Shown: positions 1 through 64,000 of the stretch, piece after piece
Position numbering within the stretch: the stretch's first letter is position 1
Layout: the number at the start of each line of letters is the position of its first letter
Source of the DNA: Cyclina sinensis
Taxonomy: Eukaryota; Mollusca; Bivalvia; Venerida; Veneridae
Direction: 5' to 3'
Assembly: GCA_012932295.1 (NCBI GenBank)
Contig: JAAONU010000016.1
Span: 29,511,290 to 29,575,289 of the forward strand
Length of the DNA stretch: 64,000 nt
Program-made: the position numbers and the translations under genes
Notes under the pieces: model-generated
Seen by the model: the letters and a program-made list of their open reading frames with translations, nothing else
Databases searched by the model: none
What the model was told of the DNA's origin: nothing

Positions 1-1089
1 TCATAAACAGGTCATAAAAAATCAAATAGACAACAGTTCATATAACAGCAGCTCTGAACACAACAAAGAGTTGAAATTAAAAAAAAAAAAAAAGGCAAGA
101 TGTTGAAAAAACACCCTTAATATATTGCAAAATTAATGCCAAGGTTGGTAAAAGGGAGTACCTATATATGCTGACTATGTGGTCTTGGTAACTGTTTTTT
201 TTTATTGTTATATAATATAATTTTATATTGTATCTAAGTACAGCCCCTACTGTTATTACAAGAATTTTGAGTTGACCCCTGAAATTGCATAAAGATAAAA
301 TGCCCAACATCAACTAAAATGTTCTATCCTGAAATTCTAAGACACTTGAACAGATCTGTCAAACAAAATGGATGTATCCACAATACTGTCATATCAAATT
401 CAAAATACAGCAAGCATTGTAAGGGTCATGTTGAAAAAGCAACTGAGGTATAAAGTTGTATTCCCTATTTCTGAACTAACAAGAAGTATGAACAACATTG
501 TTTTGAAAACTCTTTGTTAGTACGGCAGGGCGATATCTTTATGACACAGGGGAATATCAATCATTACTCAATACAGTATCTCTTCTGTTCTGGGTAAAAT
601 TCAACTACACATCTGTATACTGTATCTACAAAATAAAGTAGAAAAATAAACAAATATAGCAGATGTATGAAAAGTAGATCGTAATCTATGTTCGAATGGC
701 AGGGCAATATTTTCATCACACAGGGTAATATCTCTAACTAGAAAGGGAAATATCTATAATATCTGTATCTGCAACTCCAAGTTTCTCACTGTTAAATATA
801 GCCTTAATAAAAATGCCTTAAGTAACATAGAAATGAGAACCTCAAGAGGTGTAATAAAATATTAAACGATTATATGATTCTGTCAGGATACTGCTCCCAT
901 GTATAGAAATATATGAACAATAAACTATGTATTATTAACTCAAACTGATATGCAATATTTATCCGGTGAAACAGACAACAATCACAGCAGTGTATGTTTG
1001 ATATGTGGGCAAACCATCATTTTAACCACTGTTTAGGTGTCTAAGGCAGATGTACCCACTGAAATCCCTTGTAATTCAGGGATTAAAAA
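1..1089. other. AT-rich non-coding 3' flank
   Basis: No coding exon, RNA gene or intact element is recognised. A diverged direct repeat of about 40 bases built on GGCAGGGCRATATYTT occurs near 523 and 700, each followed by ACACAGGG and an AATATC motif. Confidence 0.5.
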
Positions 1090-3342
1090 ACAAGAGGGCC
1101 ATGATGGCCCTGGATCGCTCACCTGAGTACTTTGGCTGTAGGTTTGCTGTTAAGCAGTATTTCATTTTTTAATTGAAAATATATAAGTGCCTTCAAACCA
1201 AATATGTAAAATATCAATCAATAAATAAAGGCTCTATGACAGAAAGTAGAAATATCTATTATAAGCTATGGTGACCTTGACCTCGACCCAGTGACCTCAA
1301 ACCCTACACATGGGTAGAGGTCCATGCAAGGAACCTATATACTGAATATCAAAGATATTGGTCTATAAATGAAGGCTTTATGAGGTACAGTAGATAAATC
1401 TATTTTTAGCCTCCGTGACCTTTATTCTTATCTAATAATGTGAACAACCAAACAAGCTTTCTGACAAACTGCCAGGATATTTGGACTGAAACAGTAGCCT
1501 CTAGAGCCTTAATAAGATATTTCTATTTTTGGGCTCTGTGACCTAGTTTTTTACCCCAGATGACCCATAATCGATCTTGACCTAGAAACCATCAAAATAA
1601 CCTTTCTGACATAATCCAGAATATTTGGGCTGAAAATGTTACCTGTAGAGTGTAAACAAGGTTTTTCCAAATTTAAGCTCTGTGACCTAGTTTTTGACCC
1701 CAGATGACCCATATTCGAAACTGGGCTAGAAATCATTGATACAACCTTTCTGACATATTTCCAGGATATTTGGGCTGAAAATGTTACCTCTAGAGTGTTA
1801 ACAAGATTTTTCCATATTCAGGCTGTGTGATCTAGTTTTTGACCCCAGATGACCCATATTCGAACTTGACCTAGAAATCATCGAAACAACCTATCTGACA
1901 TATTTCCAGGATATTTGGGCTGAAAATGTTACCTGTAGAGTGTAAACAAGGTTTTTCCAAATTTAAGCTCTGTGACCTAGTTTTTGACCCCAGATGACCC
2001 ATATTCGAAATTGGGCAAGAAATCATTGATACAACCTTTCTGACATATTTCCAGGATATTTGGGCTGAAAATGTTACCTCTAGAGTGTTAACAAGATTTT
2101 TCCATATTCAGGCTGTGTGATCTAGTTTTTGACCCCAGATGACCCATATTCGAACTTGACCTAGAAATCATCGAAACAACCTATCTGACATATTTCCAGG
2201 ATATTTGGGCTGAAAATGTTACCTGTAGAGTGTAAACAAGGTTTTACCAAATTTAAGCTCTGTGACCTAGTTTTTGACCCCAGATGACCCATATTCGAAC
2301 TTGACCTAGAAATCATCGAAACAACCTTTCTGACATATTTCCAGGATATTTGGGCTGAAAATGTTACCTCTAGAGTGTTAACAAGGTTTTTCCATATACA
2401 GGCTGTGTGACCTAGTTTTGGACCCCACATGACCTATATTCCAACTTGAGCTAAAAATCATCTTAACAAGCTTTCTGACAGTTTTTCAGGAAATTTGGGC
2501 TAAAAATGTAGCCTCTAGAGTGTTAACAAGGTTTTACCATATTTGGGCTGTGTGACCTAGTTTTTGACCCCACATGACCCATATTCAAACTTGAGCTAGA
2601 AATCATCAAAACAACCTTTCTGACATATTTCCAGGATATTTTGGCTGAAAATGTTACCTCTAGAGTGATAAAAAGGTTTTTCCATATTTCGTCTCAGTGA
2701 CCTAGTTTTTGACCCCAGATGACCCATATTCGAACCTGGGCTAGAAATAATCCAAATAACCTTTCTGACATATTACAAGGATATATGGGCTGAAAATGTT
2801 ACCTCTTAAGTGTTAACAAGGTTTTTCCATATTTGGGCTCTGTGACCTAGTTTTTGACCCCAGATGACCCATATTCGAACTTGAGCTAGAAATCATGGAA
2901 ACAACCTTTCTGACAAATTTCCAGATTATTTGGGCTGAAAATGTAGCCTCTAGAGTGTTAACAAGAATGTTCTATTTTTGGGCTCTGTGACCTAGTTTTT
3001 GACCCCAGATGACCCATATTTGAACTTGAGCTAGAAATCATAGAAGCAACCTTTATGACAAATTTCCAGATTATTTGGGCTAAAAACATTACCTCTAGAG
3101 TGTTAACAAGATTTTTCTATTTTTGGGCTCCTTGACCTAGTTTTTGATCCCGTATGACCCATATTCGAACTCGTCCGAGTAATTACTGGGAAAAACATCC
3201 TGACCAAGTTTCGTGTCAATTGGAGCAAAAATGTGACCAGTAGAGTGTTAACGAACTAAATGTGAACGGACGACAGACGACGGACGACGGACATTCATCG
3301 ATCCTAATAGCTCACCCTGAGCCAGCTCAGGTGAGCTAAAAA
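1090..3342 (+). mobile_element. Hairpin-bounded tandem-core element, GGGCC family, copy 1
   Basis: The element starts ACAAGAGGGCCATGATGGCC, where GGGCC/GGCCC form a stem, followed by GATCGCTCACCTGAG. The core holds about 13 imperfect repeats of roughly 145 bp built around GTGACCTAGTTTTTGACCCC, with a 290-bp dimer amplified between about 1640 and 2320. A linker of ACGACGGACGACGGAC leads to a 3' hairpin (AGCTCACCCTGAGC / GCTCAGGTGAGCT) and an A-run at 3338-3342. GCTCACCTGAG near the 5' end is the inverse of CTCAGGTGAGC near the 3' end. This resembles non-autonomous Helitron/Helentron-type (HINE) or pearl-like elements of bivalves; no enzyme is encoded. Confidence 0.75.
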
Positions 3343-4673
3343 TACACATGAACTGCAGCTGAAACTTATAGGGGGATGTAGTTCTGAGAACAACAATGAG
3401 AACAAATCATTACGTTTTATGAAAGCTGAAACATTTACATTGTATAAAATAAAAGACTGGGTCTCCAGATGGAAAGCCCAGCAACATGTTTCCTAGTGGA
3501 CCATGACACCTTCATAACAAGTGAACTGTAAAGTACCAACAAAACGTGTATTTGATCATTTGAAAATTGCACATACAAAGTACATGTTAAAATGCATGCA
3601 CATTTCTAAAGTCTAATTTTAACCAGATCACTATGCACTAAAGCTCTAATCTACATGTAAATGAGTAACTGGATTGATAAGCTTTTAAGCTCAAATATAT
3701 TTCCATGAAACCTGATTACTATGCTGAACAGCTCTAATCCATACCATTTTCTTGGTTACCATACTTAAAAATTATCCATACCTTTTACTGAATTTCTAAG
3801 CTCTAACCTCTAATACATACCAATTATCTTGACTAATAAGCTTAAAAGCACAAACCAATGCTTAAACGCTCAAGTTTACAAAACCATTTCATCACGTTTT
3901 AAAGCAATAATCCATACACTGTTCCTGTTTACCAAGCTTAAAAGCTCTACTCTGTACTTTTTATCTGAATACAGTATTTTCTAGTTCAAGCTCATACCAT
4001 TTTATATCTACAAAGCCTGAAAGCTCAACTGAAAACCATTTTCCTGGTTAATATTCTTGTGCTCCACTGTAATAAAAATATACATAACTTTCTACTGAAA
4101 CAGCAATATGTATTTCAGCATTCAATCCAACTTCCAAGCAATCAATTTATTCAACAGCTTCACATCCATAAAATTCAGTAACTAAGATATTTGTCTTTTT
4201 TTTTTCATGAATTAACAAGCAGTATCAATAACATAATTATCTGTCTACAGTATCTTACTCTTTTACTTATATTTCAACAATAAACATCTCATCCTGTCTC
4301 ACTTCAAGTGACTTTACAATCATCAATTCAGAATAAAAACCTGAGCTTATTTCTGTACATTTTCATCAATCCAAAAAATTGTCAGACAGATATCGCAGAT
4401 CAAATTGTACAAATTAACACGATTTATATTACTTTTTATTCTGTCTTCATGTTTTTGTGACGGCGGACAAACTGGCAGACTAAGCAGACAACAACAAACT
4501 TCTTTTATTCAAAATCCCAGATATGGGAAGACACTTATTATAAAATATTAATTAACTTTATTTATACACCTAAGTTTGGTTTCCCTATAAAAACATTCCT
4601 TCAATTGTCTGTCTGTGGCAGCTACTTGCTATAATCAAAACATCTGAGAGAAACAAGGTTATTTCCCTTTAAA
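3343..4673 (-). other. Probable NT5C2 3' UTR and flank with degenerate repeats
   Basis: The stretch follows the stop codon on the gene strand. From about 3620 to 4080 it contains a strongly diverged tandem pattern of roughly 45-60 bp around AAGCTCTAATCCATACC. No coding exon is seen. The true transcript end cannot be placed. Confidence 0.4.
4557..4562 (-). terminator. Possible polyadenylation signal AATAAA
   Basis: AATAAA on the minus strand about 110 bases past the NT5C2 stop codon. Two more copies follow at 4504-4509 and 4435-4440. In sequence this AT-rich such hexamers arise often by chance, so which one is used cannot be told from the sequence. Confidence 0.3.
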
Positions 4674-62312
<57,639 letters not shown>

Positions 62313-62390
62313 CTGAAAAATACATAAAAAGAAATAAAATTACAGTTTGACAAAAAACACTATATAAAAGTTTTCTTCAACTCATAACAT

Positions 62391-62991
62391 GCTGTCTAGA
62401 TATCTTAGATAGCCCTTGAAAAGCTTCGTCCACTTGCTCTAAGTCTTGACATATCAAGCTGTCTAGATATCTTAGATAGCCCTTGAAAAGCTTCGTCCAC
62501 TTGCTCTAAGTCTTGACATAACAAGCTGTCTAGATATCTTAGATAGCCCTTGAAAAGCTTCGTCCACTTGCTCTAAGTCTTGACATATCAAGCTGTCTAG
62601 ATATCTTAGATACCCCTTGAAAAGCTTCGTCCACTTGCTCTAAGTCTTGACATATCAAGCTGTCTAGATATCTTAGATACCCCTTGAAAAGCTTCGTCCA
62701 CTTGCTCTAAGTCTTGACATAACAAGCTGTCTAGATATCTTAGATAGCCCTTGAAAAGCTTCGTCCACTTGCTCTAAGTCTTGACATAACAAGCTGTCTA
62801 GATATCTTAGATAGCCCTTGAAAAGCTTCGTCCACTTGCTCTAAGTCTTGACATAACAAGCTGTCTAGATATCTTAGATAGCCCTTGAAAAGCTTCGTCC
62901 ACTTGCTCTAAGTCTTGACATATCAAGCTGTCTAGATATCTTAGATAGCCCTTGAAAAGCTTCGTCCACTTGCTCTAAGTCTTGACATTCT
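62391..62991. repeat. 67-bp minisatellite, nine copies, next to NT5C2 exon a
   Basis: GCTGTCTAGATATCTTAGAT begins copies at 62391 and every 67 bases to 62927. Only two variable sites are seen: TAGCCC versus TACCCC, and CATATCAA versus CATAACAA. The array begins about 80 bases upstream of the exon a acceptor in transcript direction. GTCTAGATATCTTAGAT contains a near-palindrome. Confidence 0.95.
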
Positions 62992-63428
62992 ATACAGAGA
63001 AATCTTGAGAAAAACAAGAAAGCCACAGTGACCACTGACATATATATGAACAATCAACTATAAGCATTTTTTCAAATGTATATGCATTTCAAATAAAATT
63101 TTAAGTTATCATAGATTACACAAGTCATGCAATAATTATGGGCAATTAATAAAACACCTGGTATGTTACATTTAACCCAGGACATGAATACTATAATTTC
63201 TGAATCTTACAGAACAATTTCTGTACGAAAAACAAGGGCGATCAGTGATCACGTGTCGCCTTATGACAGCCAATTAAAAAGTAGTATTGAGAGGTGATTG
63301 GACAGTTTATAGGCTAAAACACATTTTTTTTATTCAAGGGACATAACTCAGTCAAAAATCATTCAACCGAAAAACTTGTTAGACATGCACAAGTACTTGA
63401 AGTACCGATCAATCCTGTAACATTTCAT

Positions 63429-63866
63429 TTAAAGCGACTGACTCACAGACGATGATAAAAAGAAAATGTTTATACATCTTGAAATTCTTGCTGTAATCGA
63501 GAAGAGCATATTTAAACTCAGTAACTGACTCAGTTTTTGTTACATAAAAACCTCAAAACATAAAGTTTTACACACTTTTATCAGAAAAAAATTTACCCCG
63601 TTAGTCACGGTAAATACTATAGTTATATTATTAATTTTGAGGCAATCTAATAACTAGACACCGTGGCTCAGTGGACTAAGTCGTCGCTCTGTATTTTACT
63701 AACCGAAAGGTTGTGGGTTCGAATCCTGGTTAAGTCAAAACTTTTTTTTTTCAATTTTCATGGTGTATAGAAGCATAATATTATATTTTTTCCATAGTAT
63801 ATTAAATCCTCTTAAATTTGAAAGAATAAAAAATTTCAACAAAATTTTGCGAGTCAGTCGCTTTAA
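63429..63866. mobile_element. TTAA-flanked palindrome-ended element containing a tRNA-like segment
   Basis: TTAA at 63429-63432 and 63863-63866 flank AGCGACTGACTC and its exact inverse GAGTCAGTCGCT. Between them, at 63664-63674, TGGCTCAGTGG fits a tRNA A box, and at 63716-63726 GGTTCGAATCC is a perfect B box. The tRNA cloverleaf does not close at the acceptor stem. Either a SINE landed in a piggyBac-type MITE, or the element carries its own polymerase III promoter. Confidence 0.7.
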
Positions 63867-63917
63867 ATTGCTTAAGTAGTATAAGAGAAGTAGTCCGGAC
63901 AAACTTTAAAAAATAAC

Positions 63918-64000
63918 AAGAAATCGGTAGAACCCATGGATGCTCCCCGAATAAATGCCAATTCCAAAAGGGCTATCTTTCAATATGTATTTTTTCTAAA
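63918..64000 (+). mobile_element. 5' end of a hairpin-bounded element, cut by window edge
   Basis: ACAAGAAATCGGTAGAACCC followed by ATGGATGCTCCCCG has the same plan as the element at 13044 (ACAAGAAAT, stem, ATGGATGCTCC) with a different stem sequence. The core and 3' end lie outside. Confidence 0.6.

Noticed and set aside
3269..3300. GGAC-rich runs as simple microsatellites
   Set aside because: They recur at the same position before the 3' hairpin of several element families, so they are treated as an element module and not as independent microsatellites.
62391..62991. Regular 67-bp array considered as a CRISPR array
   Set aside because: The whole unit is repeated with no variable spacers, and the genome is animal nuclear DNA.
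63657..63736. tRNA gene
   Set aside because: The A and B boxes are good, but the acceptor stem does not pair and the T stem has mismatches, so it is called tRNA-like.
62313..64000. First NT5C2 exons with the DMDYT motif
   Set aside because: Searched on the minus strand for a frame encoding GFDMDYTLA and a donor in matching phase; not present, so they must lie beyond the window.

Overview
This window is eukaryotic nuclear DNA from a metazoan, most likely a bivalve mollusc (a venerid-type clam is my best guess, from the style of the dispersed repeats and not from any marker gene). It is AT-rich. Genes are split into short exons by large introns with GT-AG borders. There is no bacterial gene density, no operon and no Shine-Dalgarno context. 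Nearly all long open frames are accidental or lie in tandem repeats.

One gene dominates. The minus strand carries 16 coding exons of a cytosolic purine 5'-nucleotidase (NT5C2, the cN-II family of HAD phosphatases), reading from 62312 down to 4674. I rebuilt it exon by exon from splice sites, reading phase and the known vertebrate protein. All 15 junctions keep phase, and the exons give about 521 residues, equivalent to human residue 59 through the C-terminus. The first exons, with the catalytic nucleophile motif, lie beyond base 64000. HAD motifs II, III and IV are all present. The stop codon is at 4674-4676, followed by a probable 3' UTR and 3' flank.

The introns and the 3' flank are packed with repeats. 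(1) About 17 elements share one plan: a 5' ACWAGA box, a short hairpin of variable sequence, a core of tandem 120-170 bp repeats, a GGAC-rich linker and a 3' hairpin, often followed by an A-run. All of them point along the + strand, antisense to the gene. (2) There are fold-back and TTAA- or TA-flanked DNA transposons, including one nested inside another. (3) There are tRNA-derived SINEs, one with a perfect 12-bp target duplication. (4) There are many minisatellites (34, 36, 46, 57, 58, 67 bp) and a 255-bp perfect duplication.

Layout: 1-4673 3' flank and UTR with one large repeat element; 4674-5469 last two exons; 5470-15131 a repeat-rich intron with two hairpin elements, a GC-richer unexplained island and a possible stray terminal exon; 15132-31497 twelve exons among repeats; 31498-41221 a large intron with three minisatellites and an E-box cluster; 41222-41310 one exon whose 3' end has been amplified into a minisatellite; 41311-60179 a 19-kb intron with a SINE, DNA transposons and repeats; 60180-62312 two exons; 62391-64000 a 67-bp array, a TTAA-flanked palindromic element holding a tRNA-like segment, and the start of another hairpin element at the window edge.

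The most notable signals are the minisatellite grown from a coding exon plus its splice donor, the hairpin-bounded superfamily with conserved structure but changing sequence, and its uniform orientation.
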